From an uncultured Anderseniella sp. (lineage in GTDB: Bacteria > Pseudomonadota > Alphaproteobacteria > Rhizobiales > Aestuariivirgaceae): 64,000 nt of DNA. How positions within the stretch are numbered: the first letter of the stretch is position 1; the number at the start of each line of letters is the position of its first letter. Both the position numbers and the translations under genes were made by a program. The notes under the pieces are model-generated. The model was not told the origin of the DNA and did not search any database. It saw only the letters and a list, made by a program, of their open reading frames with translations. This document shows, piece after piece, positions 54,901 to 63,642 of the stretch. The DNA lies in the NCBI GenBank assembly GCA_947488295.1, contig CANKYU010000006.1, forward strand, positions 186,001 to 250,000. The letters are read 5' to 3'.

Positions 54901-56931
54901 TCAGCCGCCGATCCGCCCGCCAGCTTTTTTCCGTGCCGCGACGATAGACGGACGCGGAGGCATGTCAGCCGAGAAATCCGGCCAGCGGGTTGCAGGGTCC
55001 TCAAATGTTGAAGCCCTTTCAAATCCCGGAAACTCTTCGGTGCCATCTGTGCCGGGATGCTGTACGGGCAGGAAAACCGTTTCCATGTCAGGCGTAAAAC
55101 AGGGCCCGCACATTTCTGCGCCCAGCGGCACGCGAAAGAACAGTCTTGATGTCCCGCGGGCGTCACCGTCTGTATCGACGGCATAGAAACCGTCAGCCTT
55201 ACCGGTCTTGTGCCAGTTCTTGCCCTGATCAGTTGCGACCCAAAGCCGTCCAGCGCCATCGATCGTGCAATTGTCCGGAGAACCGAACCACCCGTTGGCG
55301 GAGGTGGCCGGATTCCACAATGAGCCGACTTCTGCTACCGAAGGATCGCCGCACCTGATCATTATCTGCCAGGTGAACTGGTCTGCGGTATGGTTGCGCT
55401 CAGGTGCGGTCATTTCGATAATGTGGCCGAACAGGTTTTCGGCGCGCGGGTTGGCCTCGTCGACCTGGTCCTGTTCACGTTTGTTGTTGTTGGTCAGCAT
55501 GATGTAAATCTTGCCGGTCTGTTCACTTGGTTGAACATCTTCCGGCCGGTCCATCGGTGTCGCGCCAAGGGCCTTCGCGGCAAGTCTGGCATCGATCAGA
55601 ACCTGTGCCTGGCTCTCCCAGCCGTTTTCAGGAACGAGCGCGCCGGTACCATAAATCAGAGGCAACCAGTCCACGGTTCCGTTTGCATTGAAACGGGCAA
55701 CCGAAAGTGTTCCCTGTGACAACAGGGTCTTGTTGGCCTCGCGATCATCAGACACCTTGCCGGCGGAAACGAAGCGATAGACATATTCAAACCGGGCGTC
55801 ATCGCCTGAATACACCACGGCATGCCCGTCACTGTTCACGACGCATTCACAACCTTCATGCCTGAACCGGCCGAGAGCGGTGTGCTTTACCGGCGTGGAC
55901 GATGCATCGAACGGGTCGATTTCAACCACCCATCCGAACCGGTTGGGTTCATTGGGTTCCCTGTCCACATTGAAGCGCGGCTGGTGCGCTCCCCAGTTGT
56001 ACCAGTTGGCGGGAACGCCATATCTGGCATAGCTGTCCGCCTGATCGCCGCCGAGGCCCTTTTTCCGGCGCACCTGCTTGCCGTCCCTGTCTTCCATCTG
56101 GTCTGTCCAGAAATAACCGTGAAAGTTCTCTTCCGCAGCCAGGTATGTCCCCCAGGGGGTCACGCCGCCGGCGCAATTGTTCAAGGTTCCGATAATGCGT
56201 TTGCCGGATGGATCGGCGCTGGTCTGGAGCCGTGGATGCCCGGCGGCAGGGCCATCTGCCGACATTTCCGTATTGGCAGCGGAGATGCGACGGTTAAGCG
56301 GTGATGTTGTGACGGGGCGCCATTTGCCGTCTTGCTGTTCGAGTTCGACGATGCTGACACCGTGCGCGGCCATCTCGACATCGACCATCTGGTCGGTGAT
56401 TTCCACAAAGTCATTGTCTTTGGGTGAGGCTGTCAGGCCGGAAAACATGACTTCCGGGCTGGTGTACTCGTGGTTCACGCACATCAGCAGATTGCCGGGA
56501 CGATCCGAAATCCTGAATACGCCGATATAATCATTGTTGTAGCCAAATTGCCGATGCTGGCTGGCTGCTGTTTGAGCCCGGGGATCAAACACGTCTGAAT
56601 CTTCAAACAGGCCGTCACCCCAGCGCAACAGGATCTCCGCCTGATATCCTTCTGCAATATGGTGATTGGCATCAACACCTGCCTGCAGCTCTTTGAAATC
56701 AAACATTGATGACGTGTTGCCGGCCGCGGCCGAAGCTGAAAATGCGCCGCCACCCATCAGGTAGGAAACCGTTGTGACGGCCAAGGCGCCTTTCAATACG
56801 TCACGCCGGCCAAAGCGCTGCTGGATGACGTCGCCGATCGTTGCGGTTTCCACTGTATGGGTAGGAATGTCGTCAAACGCTTCAAAAGCCTCTGCCTTGT
56901 TGCTGAATGACGGTTCACTACTGTTGGACAT
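54901..56931 (-). CDS. phoX: PhoX-family phosphatase (DUF839)
   Basis: 676 residues. The N-terminus has a Tat signal: GRRDVLKGALAVTTVSYL with the twin arginine. The mature part is the large PhoX beta-propeller fold with CVNHEYTSPEV, ASKNDF-like and HEGCECVVNSDG, and WVATDQGKNW in the last third. PhoX enzymes are calcium/iron alkaline phosphatases or phosphodiesterases exported folded. A phosphate-box operator was not found upstream. Single gene. Confidence 0.88.
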   Translation of the reverse strand: MSNSSEPSFSNKAEAFEAFDDIPTHTVETATIGDVIQQRFGRRDVLKGALAVTTVSYLMGGGAFSASAAAGNTSSMFDFKELQAGVDANHHIAEGYQAEILLRWGDGLFEDSDVFDPRAQTAASQHRQFGYNNDYIGVFRISDRPGNLLMCVNHEYTSPEVMFSGLTASPKDNDFVEITDQMVDVEMAAHGVSIVELEQQDGKWRPVTTSPLNRRISAANTEMSADGPAAGHPRLQTSADPSGKRIIGTLNNCAGGVTPWGTYLAAEENFHGYFWTDQMEDRDGKQVRRKKGLGGDQADSYARYGVPANWYNWGAHQPRFNVDREPNEPNRFGWVVEIDPFDASSTPVKHTALGRFRHEGCECVVNSDGHAVVYSGDDARFEYVYRFVSAGKVSDDREANKTLLSQGTLSVARFNANGTVDWLPLIYGTGALVPENGWESQAQVLIDARLAAKALGATPMDRPEDVQPSEQTGKIYIMLTNNNKREQDQVDEANPRAENLFGHIIEMTAPERNHTADQFTWQIMIRCGDPSVAEVGSLWNPATSANGWFGSPDNCTIDGAGRLWVATDQGKNWHKTGKADGFYAVDTDGDARGTSRLFFRVPLGAEMCGPCFTPDMETVFLPVQHPGTDGTEEFPGFERASTFEDPATRWPDFSADMPPRPSIVAARKKAGGRIGG

Positions 56932-57106
56932 GGCTTTTTCCTGCTGTAAGCGGCGTGATTTCCGGGTTGCTCGGTTGTCTGTGACTACTGCGTTTTTGCG
57001 ACATGCAAATGAAGGTGAAAGTTGCCTCGACCATGTCGACAGAAGCGGTTAGGCTCATCTTTTCGAAGCCCGTCAGGGTGCAATATTTCATGCGAGGACA
57101 AAGCCC

Positions 57107-57673
57107 GTGTCAACCGAACTGTTGCTGCCACAAGTGACGATGCCCGGCCTCAGCTTTCGCGAGTGGCAGGCTGGCGATGCGGTGGCGTTGGCGCGTTTCA
57201 TGACGACGCCGGAATACAATCGCTGGCTGGCTGTCAAATTCCAGTCGATGGCGGAAATCGACGTTGTGCTCAAACGCCATCTGGTCCGGCAGAAATCCCG
57301 CAATCGCCGACATTTCAGACTGTGTGCGGTTGATGCTGGAACCGGGGAACTGATTGCCGACGGTTTTATCTGGCTGCTTGGCGGTGGCGCGGCGGAGGTC
57401 GGCTGGGGCGTTGATCCTTCGGTCTGGGATACCGGAGCCGGCACCATGATGGGAGAAATATTGTGTGCGATGGCCATCGAGCGCCTCGACGCAACCGAGG
57501 TGTGGTGCAAGGTCATGGCGCCCAACCTGGCGTCTGCCCGCATTGCCGGCAAGCTTGGATTTGCCATGCAACGCACTGTGATGCCGGGTTCGACCGGTCT
57601 CAACCGCGCCCATGACGTGGAGATCTACCGGCTGCTTGCAGAGGAGTATTTCGAGCGCGGTTATGCCATCTGA
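57107..57673 (+). CDS. GNAT N-acetyltransferase
   Basis: 188 residues from a GTG at 57107 with GAGG upstream. RimJ/RimL-type GNAT: FREWQAGDAVALARFMTTPE, GWGVDPSVWDTGAGTMMGEI and VMAPNLASARIAGKLGFAMQ are the acetyl-CoA binding parts. Target unknown. It overlaps the flavoprotein gene by 11 bases. Confidence 0.87.
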   Translation: MSTELLLPQVTMPGLSFREWQAGDAVALARFMTTPEYNRWLAVKFQSMAEIDVVLKRHLVRQKSRNRRHFRLCAVDAGTGELIADGFIWLLGGGAAEVGWGVDPSVWDTGAGTMMGEILCAMAIERLDATEVWCKVMAPNLASARIAGKLGFAMQRTVMPGSTGLNRAHDVEIYRLLAEEYFERGYAI

Positions 57674-58910
57674 TACCGGCGCCGCCTTGACCGGTGCGGT
57701 AATCGGTGCTGGTCCTGCCGGGTTGATGGCGGCGGATGTGATGGTACGCGCAGGCCTTCAGGTAACGGTCTTCGACCGAATGCCGTCTGCGGGCCGCAAA
57801 TTCCTGATGGCGGGCAGGGGTGGTCTGAACCTGACCCACTCCGAACCCATTGATGATTTTCTGCGGCACTACGCTGACGCGTCGGCCTGGCTGGGCCCAT
57901 CTGTCATGGAGTTCCCTCCGGCCGCGTTGCGTGGCTGGGCTGATGGTCACGGTGAAGAGACGTTCGTCGGATCGTCAGGACGTGTATTTCCCCGTAGTTT
58001 CAAGGCGTCGCCGCTGCTGCGGGCATGGCTGCATGACCTCAATGAACAGAGGGTTGCTCTGGAAACACGCAAGCACTGGACCGGTTGGGACCAGAACGGT
58101 GCCCTGAGTTTTTCGGATGGCTCGGCCATCAGCGCGGATGTGTGTGTGCTGGCCCTTGGCGGGGCCAGTTGGCCGCGCCTCGGCGCAGACGGCAACTGGG
58201 TGCCCGTTCTGTCGGCTGAGGGTATAAAGGTCGTTGCGCTGGCCGCATCCAATGCGGGTGTCAACTGCCGGTGGTCTGACATGACCATTGCCCGCCACGC
58301 CGGCGCGCCGCTGAAACGCATCGCGGTGACTGTGGCCGGGCGAACGGTTTACGGCGAAGCCATGATCAGCCAGTCGGGGCTTGAAGGCGGTGCCATCTAT
58401 GCATTGTCGCGCGAGTTGCGTGATGTGCTGGCGGCGTCGGATCAAGCTGATCTGCAGCTGGACCTGCGCCCGGACCTTGATGCGGCCCAGCTGGCTGCGA
58501 GGCTTGCAAAAGTGCCCCGCAAGCAATCGTTGACTAACAGGTTGCGCAAGGCTGCCGGGCTGTCACCGCAGGCAATATCCGTATGGCGTGACTGGGTTGA
58601 CTGGAAAAGCCTGGACACGGATGCAGCCCTTGCCGACAGCCTCAAGACCGTTGTGGTGACACTGACGGGTATTCAACCGATCGACCGGGCGATCTCGTCT
58701 GCCGGTGGAATAGCACCAGGCGAACTGGACGATAACTTCATGCTGGCCAAGCTGCCGGGCGTGTTTGTGTGCGGCGAGATGCTGGACTGGGACGCGCCGA
58801 CCGGCGGTTACCTGCTGCAGGCCTGTTTTGCCACCGGGCGCGCAGCGGGCCGGGGGGCTGCACGGTACGCGCTCGATCGGAAAGAGAAACCGGCCACCGG
58901 ACCGGACTGA
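57663..58910 (+). CDS. TIGR03862-type FAD-dependent oxidoreductase (BaiN/HI0933-like)
   Basis: 415 residues from the ATG at 57663. GAVIGAGPAGLMAADVMVRA is the FAD dinucleotide motif; MAGRGGLNLTHSEP and GEMLDWDAPTGGYLLQACF are family signatures. These flavoproteins are related to BaiN; substrate unknown. It overlaps the GNAT gene by 11 bases. Confidence 0.88.
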   Translation: MPSDTGAALTGAVIGAGPAGLMAADVMVRAGLQVTVFDRMPSAGRKFLMAGRGGLNLTHSEPIDDFLRHYADASAWLGPSVMEFPPAALRGWADGHGEETFVGSSGRVFPRSFKASPLLRAWLHDLNEQRVALETRKHWTGWDQNGALSFSDGSAISADVCVLALGGASWPRLGADGNWVPVLSAEGIKVVALAASNAGVNCRWSDMTIARHAGAPLKRIAVTVAGRTVYGEAMISQSGLEGGAIYALSRELRDVLAASDQADLQLDLRPDLDAAQLAARLAKVPRKQSLTNRLRKAAGLSPQAISVWRDWVDWKSLDTDAALADSLKTVVVTLTGIQPIDRAISSAGGIAPGELDDNFMLAKLPGVFVCGEMLDWDAPTGGYLLQACFATGRAAGRGAARYALDRKEKPATGPD

Positions 58911-58999
58911 AAACTTCGAAGGCCTGATGCATTTTTCATTGCAGGCCGGCATAATTTCAAACATCCTTTGGTCCAACACCTCATCAAGGAGACAAGCCG

Positions 59000-59764
59000 A
59001 TGACCGTTGCCGCCACGCCGTTGCGTCCCAACCGCCTCGACCATCAGGAAGCCCGGGTCGACCTTGCCGCTGCGTTCCGGTGGACCGCCCGGCTGAACAT
59101 GCATGAAGGTGTTGCCAATCACTTTTCCGTTGCGGTGAACGATGACGGAACGCAGTTCCTGATGAACCCCAACCAGATGCATTTTGCGCGCATCAAAGCG
59201 TCTGATCTGTTGCTGATCGATGCCAATGATCCTGATACCATGACCCGGCCGGACGCGCCGGACCCCACCGCCTGGGGGCTGCATGGCGCGCTTCACCGGC
59301 TGTGCCCGCATGCCCGCGTGGCCATGCATGTGCATTCCATTCACGCAACCGTTCTGGCCACGCTGGATGATCCCGGCCTGCCGCCGATCGATCAGAACTG
59401 CGCGGTATTCTTCAATCGCTATGCCGTCGATGACGAGTATGGTGGTCTTGCGTTTGAAGAAGAAGCCGAGCGCGCCTGCAGCCACTTGTCGGATCCATCC
59501 AAACAGGTCCTGATCATGGGCAATCACGGCATTATGGTCATTGGTGACACCGTCGCTGAAGCGTTCAACCGCATGTACTATTTTGAACGCGCCGCCGAAA
59601 CCTACATCAAGGCCCTGTGGACCGGCCGCAAGCTGAAAGTGCTGTCTGACGAAGTAGCGGAAAAAACCGCCCGCGAGATCGAGGACTATCCCGGCCAGGC
59701 GGATTGTCATCTGAGCGAGTTGAAGGCCATTCTGGATGGTGAAGGCTCTGATTATGCCCACTGA
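59000..59764 (+). CDS. class II aldolase/adducin-family protein
   Basis: 254 residues. VDLAAAFRWTARLNMHEGVANHFS is the start of the family fold; MHVHSIHATVLATL (about 108-121) and MGNHGIMVIGDTV supply the zinc histidines. The usual first His-x-His and later His are present, so it is probably catalytically active, but the sugar or acid substrate is unknown. Confidence 0.87.
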   Translation: MTVAATPLRPNRLDHQEARVDLAAAFRWTARLNMHEGVANHFSVAVNDDGTQFLMNPNQMHFARIKASDLLLIDANDPDTMTRPDAPDPTAWGLHGALHRLCPHARVAMHVHSIHATVLATLDDPGLPPIDQNCAVFFNRYAVDDEYGGLAFEEEAERACSHLSDPSKQVLIMGNHGIMVIGDTVAEAFNRMYYFERAAETYIKALWTGRKLKVLSDEVAEKTAREIEDYPGQADCHLSELKAILDGEGSDYAH

Positions 59765-59893
59765 CCGGGCCGGGCATGGCGTGATCTGCCGGTATGGTGT
59801 CGTAACTTGAATGGTGCCTGTTCAAGAACGGGCTACTAATCTGAGGTGCCGGAAACGGATCGATGTTCGCCAGCCTGGATTTTCACGGTGAGC

Positions 59894-60196
59894 TTAATCG
59901 GTCTTGTTGTGTTGCTGGCTTTTGCTGCTGCAGGCAATACAGATCAGTAAAATGAAGGCGGCATTCAGGGTCATACACGCAGCGAAAATTATAATCATTC
60001 CGGTTTCTTTGGAGTCATCGGCAAACAATGACATGGCAGGTTCTCCAAAAAACAGGAACCAGGGCATGCTCAATAACCAGGCTGGAAAAAACGCGATTGG
60101 CGCCGAGTTGTTAATTGCCATACCCAGTGTGTAAATGCAGAAAACTATGTACACAGCCAGTAGAGTAAACAAAACAAACCGTAGTATTGGAGCCAT
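59894..60196 (-). CDS. small membrane protein
   Basis: 100 residues from the ATG at 60196, with AGGAA upstream. Three hydrophobic segments (about 4-27, 31-50, 66-87). Not recognised. It is divergent from sdaA with about 95 bases between. Confidence 0.65.
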   Translation of the reverse strand: MAPILRFVLFTLLAVYIVFCIYTLGMAINNSAPIAFFPAWLLSMPWFLFFGEPAMSLFADDSKETGMIIIFAACMTLNAAFILLICIACSSKSQQHNKTD

Positions 60197-60291
60197 GATT
60201 GTTTCCTGACTTGAATGTCGTGACGGCTGGAACGGCAGTTGGTGCAAACATAGTGTGCTTGGTGCATTTCAATAAAGTAAATTGAGTCGTC

Positions 60292-61704
60292 ATGTTTCTA
60301 TCCGTATTTGACATCTTCAAGATTGGCGTGGGTCCGTCGTCGTCGCATACGATGGGACCAATGACGGCGGCGGCCCGGTTTCTGGATGACCTGCGGTCCG
60401 GCAGGACGCCCATTCCTGGCTCCGGTGCGCCTGCCCACGTCACGTGTACGCTGCATGGCTCACTGGCGTTTACCGGCAAAGGCCACTCAACGGACCGGGC
60501 CGTCATACTGGGCCTGTGCGGTTTTGAGCCCGCCACCATTGACCCCGATGACGCTGAAATTGCTCTGGCCGAAGTTACCAGGACCCGCACCGTCAAGCCT
60601 GACGGGCTCGATCCGTTGAAGTTCAATCCGGATGAGGACCTGATCTTTGATTACGGTCCGCCGCTTGAAGGCCACGCCAACGGCATGGTGCTGCGGGCAT
60701 TCGATGCCGCAGGTGCGTTGCGACTGGAAGACACTTATTACTCCATCGGTGGCGGGTTCATCCTGACGGCAGAAGAACTGGCGGACCTGGACCGTACACC
60801 GGCGGGTCTGAAGACCGCGAAGAAAGAGGCCGGCTACAAGTATCCGTTTTCCACGGCGAAGGAAATGCTGGCTTTGGGTGCGAAACACGGCAAGACCATT
60901 GCCGAAATGAAACGCGCCAACGAGAAGGCTCATATTGATCCGTCACAGCTTGATCAGCGGCTCGACGGTATCTGGAAAACCATGTCGGGCTGCATTGACC
61001 GGGGATTGCGTGAAGAAGGTACATTGCCCGGGGGTCTTAATGTGCGCCGTCGTGCGAAGAAGATACATGAACGCCTGATAGAACAGCGCGGGTCGAACAT
61101 GGCGCAGCCGCATGTGGCGAACGACTGGATGTCGGTGTATGCCATGGCGGTGAACGAGGAAAATGCTGCCGGTGGCAAGGTTGTGACATCGCCGACCAAT
61201 GGAGCCGCAGGCGTCATGCCGGCAGTAATGCGTTATTACCGCGACCACTGCATCGGCTCCACTGATGAGGGCCTGCGCACGATGTTACTCACCGCCGCAG
61301 CCATTGGCGGCCTGATCAAGCACAACGCATCCATTTCAGGCGCTGAGGTCGGTTGTCAGGGCGAGGTCGGATCAGCGGCCGCCATGGCAGCGGCAGGGCT
61401 GTGCGCGGCGTTGGGCGGTACCAATGAGCAGATCGAAAATGCCGCCGAAATCGCTCTGGAGCATCATCTGGGCATGAGCTGTGATCCGGTCGGCGGCCTG
61501 GTGCAGGTGCCATGCATCGAGCGCAACGGGCTGGGCGCCATCAAGGCAGTATCGGCCGCGTCCCTGGCGCTGCATGGCGACGGCCAGCATTTCATGCCCC
61601 TGGACAACTGCATCGAAGCCATGCGCCAGACCGGCGAGGACATGTCGGAAAAGTACAAGGAAACCAGCCTCGGCGGTCTCGCGGTAAACCTGCCGGAGTG
61701 CTGA
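60292..61704 (+). CDS. sdaA: L-serine ammonia-lyase (iron-sulfur type)
   Basis: 470 residues, the single-chain type. GVGPSSSHTMGPM (12-24) and TSPTNGAAGVMPAVM are signatures; the 4Fe-4S ligands are C355 (EVGCQGEVG), C397 (MSCDPVGG) and C408 (VPCIERN). It deaminates L-serine to pyruvate and ammonia in the cytosol; the cluster's Lewis-acid iron acts directly. It ends near a terminator within an inverted-repeat region. Confidence 0.95.
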   Translation: MFLSVFDIFKIGVGPSSSHTMGPMTAAARFLDDLRSGRTPIPGSGAPAHVTCTLHGSLAFTGKGHSTDRAVILGLCGFEPATIDPDDAEIALAEVTRTRTVKPDGLDPLKFNPDEDLIFDYGPPLEGHANGMVLRAFDAAGALRLEDTYYSIGGGFILTAEELADLDRTPAGLKTAKKEAGYKYPFSTAKEMLALGAKHGKTIAEMKRANEKAHIDPSQLDQRLDGIWKTMSGCIDRGLREEGTLPGGLNVRRRAKKIHERLIEQRGSNMAQPHVANDWMSVYAMAVNEENAAGGKVVTSPTNGAAGVMPAVMRYYRDHCIGSTDEGLRTMLLTAAAIGGLIKHNASISGAEVGCQGEVGSAAAMAAAGLCAALGGTNEQIENAAEIALEHHLGMSCDPVGGLVQVPCIERNGLGAIKAVSAASLALHGDGQHFMPLDNCIEAMRQTGEDMSEKYKETSLGGLAVNLPEC

Positions 61705-61753
61705 GGCACTCTTTGCTTCCTGGCAGTATCGGCAGTCGAGCAGTTTCTTGGCG

Positions 61754-62000
61754 CGCTCACGCAAGCAGCCTTCGGCTGCGCTCCGCGGGGGCGGGCCTGA
61801 CCGGCCCGAGGCCCGGTCGGGCCTAGTTGTTTTTTTTGGTGGTCGAACAGCTTTCTTCGCTCCGCTCAGGCCGTTCTCCGACCCCGTACAACCGTATTGG
61901 TGAATACCCTTCCGAGGCACGCAGTGCCGAGGCAAGCGCGACTGCGCGTCATGCGAAGCATGCCCCCGCGGAGCGCAGCCGAAGGCTGCTTGCGTGAGCG
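61754..62000. repeat. perfect 39-bp inverted repeat with a 169-base centre
   Basis: Left arm 61754-61792 and right arm 61962-62000 are exact reverse complements: CGCTCACGCAAGCAGCC... and ...GGCTGCTTGCGTGAGCG. Each arm is itself partly palindromic (GCAGCC-TTC-GGCTGC). The centre holds a terminator and further small palindromes near 61918-61960 (GGCACGCAGTGCC; ATGCGAAGCAT). No coding gene is seen. It looks like a palindromic repeat element or the folded 3' end of the sdaA message. Confidence 0.75.
61794..61838 (+). terminator. sdaA terminator
   Basis: GGCCTGACCGG (61794-61804) pairs with CCGGTCGGGCC (61813-61823), with one T-G wobble, and TAGTTGTTTTTTTT follows. Confidence 0.85.
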
Positions 62001-62090
62001 ATATAAAACAAAATGCCGAGAATTCTGGGTAACACACGGTGCGATGTCTAACTGGCCTGCACCTTGCTCGGTTCTTAACGGGACGTAGCG

Positions 62091-62273
62091 ATGGTGTATC
62101 AAAAAGGCACAAGGCTCGGCATGCTCTACAAACTGTTCAACGTCGGAAAATGGGTGATAATCGCGGATCTGTCCGCTGGAGTAGTCATTAACGCGGCCTG
62201 GGCAATGGGTTGGATCAACCCGCTCGGCTGGGGCGTAAATCTCGCCAACGCCCTTCAGACCACCTTGCAGTGA
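62091..62273 (+). CDS. possible small membrane protein
   Basis: 60 residues (ATG at 62091; a second ATG at 62121). Hydrophobic, with VGKWVIIADLSAGVVINAAW as its single membrane segment and a Gly/Asn-rich tail. No strong ribosome site. Its last 19 bases overlap the convergent FAH-family gene. Not recognised; may be real given the clean hydrophobic profile. Confidence 0.4.
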   Translation: MVYQKGTRLGMLYKLFNVGKWVIIADLSAGVVINAAWAMGWINPLGWGVNLANALQTTLQ

Positions 62274-62953
62274 AACCCGCCGACACTTTCCACGAAACCT
62301 TCCATGAGATCACCGCGCACGACGGGTCCGACACCTGAAGGTGTGCCCGACATGATCAGGTCACCTGCGGCCAGTTCAAACAGGCCGGACAGATAGCAAA
62401 TCATTTCCGGTACCTTCCAGATCATCTGGTTCAGGTCTCCCTGCTGGCGCACTTCCCCATTGACCTTGAGCCATACGTCGCCTGCGTCCGGGTGACCGAT
62501 GTCCGATACCGGCACCAGGCTGGTCATGGGGGCTGAATGATCGAATGCCTTGCCGATCTCCCAGGGGCGTCCCGCCTTTTTCATTTCGCCCTGAAGATCA
62601 CGCCGTGTCATGTCGAGACCCGCGCCATAGCCATAGACATGGGTAAGCGCGTCATCCAGCGCAATGTCCCGCCCGCCGGATTTCAGTGCCACGGTCATTT
62701 CAATCTCGTGATGAACATCATTCGAGGCAGGCGGGTAAGGGAATGTGATCTCGCCGTTCGCCTCGGCGGTGACGATGTTCTCCGGACACTTGAGGAAGAA
62801 GAACGGGTCTTCCCGGTCCGGGTCATGCCCCATCTCGATGGCATGCGCGGCGTAGTTGCGGCCGACGCAATAGACCCGGCGTACCGGGAAACGGTCCGAA
62901 GTGCCTGAAACGGGCAGGGTGGTGCGGACAGGTTCTGGAATGACGAAGGACAT
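62255..62953 (-). CDS. fumarylacetoacetate hydrolase-family protein
   Basis: 232 residues. VYCVGRNYAAHAIEMGHD and HHEIEMTVAL hold the metal-binding Glu pair and YGYGAGLDMTRRDLQ the Asp; SGTPSGVGPVVRGD is the C-terminal signature. Enzymes of this size cleave acylpyruvates such as fumarylpyruvate. The specific substrate is not known. Confidence 0.88.
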   Translation of the reverse strand: MSFVIPEPVRTTLPVSGTSDRFPVRRVYCVGRNYAAHAIEMGHDPDREDPFFFLKCPENIVTAEANGEITFPYPPASNDVHHEIEMTVALKSGGRDIALDDALTHVYGYGAGLDMTRRDLQGEMKKAGRPWEIGKAFDHSAPMTSLVPVSDIGHPDAGDVWLKVNGEVRQQGDLNQMIWKVPEMICYLSGLFELAAGDLIMSGTPSGVGPVVRGDLMEGFVESVGGFHCKVV

Positions 62954-63208
62954 GGCTGGCGGGCTTTCGGGTAAGTGGATGCTTGTCCGCTCAGGTCTAG
63001 CGTCTTAATTCCTGCGGTGAAAGCGGCATTCCATCATGTGATGGCGATCGTGCTAGGTCGCACGCCAGCCGTGCTTTTGAAGAGCCTCACTCCCCCCAGC
63101 CAGTACGGTTTCTTTTAAGGGCCATTTGAAGTAGCGGATCACTATCATGAACTTGGTTCAATGCCTGAACTCGGTTCCAGCAAGCGCCGGGGCATAGCGC
63201 AGTCAGGG

Positions 63209-63367
63209 TCAGCGCGACCGATCCGGGATGTTATCGCTGGTGTTGGGGGCTGCAACCGGTTTCGGCGGCGTGCTTGCTTTCTGCCATAGCGTTGCGCCGC
63301 CAATGACAATCAGCACCAGCCAGAATGCCGGACCCGGACGAATGTTGTCGCTCTTGAGTGGCTTCAT
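63209..63367 (-). CDS. small single-pass membrane protein
   Basis: 52 residues from the ATG at 63367 (or a TTG at 63388 behind GAGGGAG). MKPLKSDNIRPGPAFW leads into one hydrophobic segment WLVLIVIGGATLW and then a Pro-rich end. Basic residues are on the N-terminal side of the segment. Not recognised, but its shape is that of a real small protein. Confidence 0.45.
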   Translation of the reverse strand: MKPLKSDNIRPGPAFWLVLIVIGGATLWQKASTPPKPVAAPNTSDNIPDRSR

Positions 63368-63559
63368 GTCTTTCAGCGGAACGCCCAATGTCTCAAGCTC
63401 CCTCTACTGGCGGGCCAAGTCATCCGGTTGTCAGTCTGTTCACCAATTGCGTAAGGTACTCTGAACAAAGAATATAAAGTTTGAGTGATTCACTGAAACG
63501 GCTCCCCTGCAGGCCCCGCCTTTCCTCACATCTGCGTTACGCCACCTGATTGTCACAAA

Positions 63560-63627
63560 AGAACGACTTGTTCTTTTTAACGAACAGTTCTATATGTCAT
63601 TCCTGTTGATCGTTTTAACGAACGAAC
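63560..63627 (+). promoter_or_regulatory. palindrome-rich promoter of the siroheme synthase gene
   Basis: TTGTTC (63568-63573), 17 bases, TATATG (63591-63596) form the promoter. Overlapping it are the perfect palindrome AGAAC-GACTT-GTTCT (63560-63574) and GAACAGTTC (63582-63590). TTTTAACGAAC is repeated exactly at 63575-63585 and 63613-63623, and a further GAAC follows at 63624. The layout suggests a dimeric repressor or activator with several GAAC/GTTC half-sites. The regulator is unknown. Confidence 0.6.
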
Positions 63628-63642
63628 TGGAGTGACCAAATC

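Noticed and set aside
56932..57106. PHO box upstream of phoX
   Set aside because: Only weak similarity to the tandem CTGTCAT pattern.
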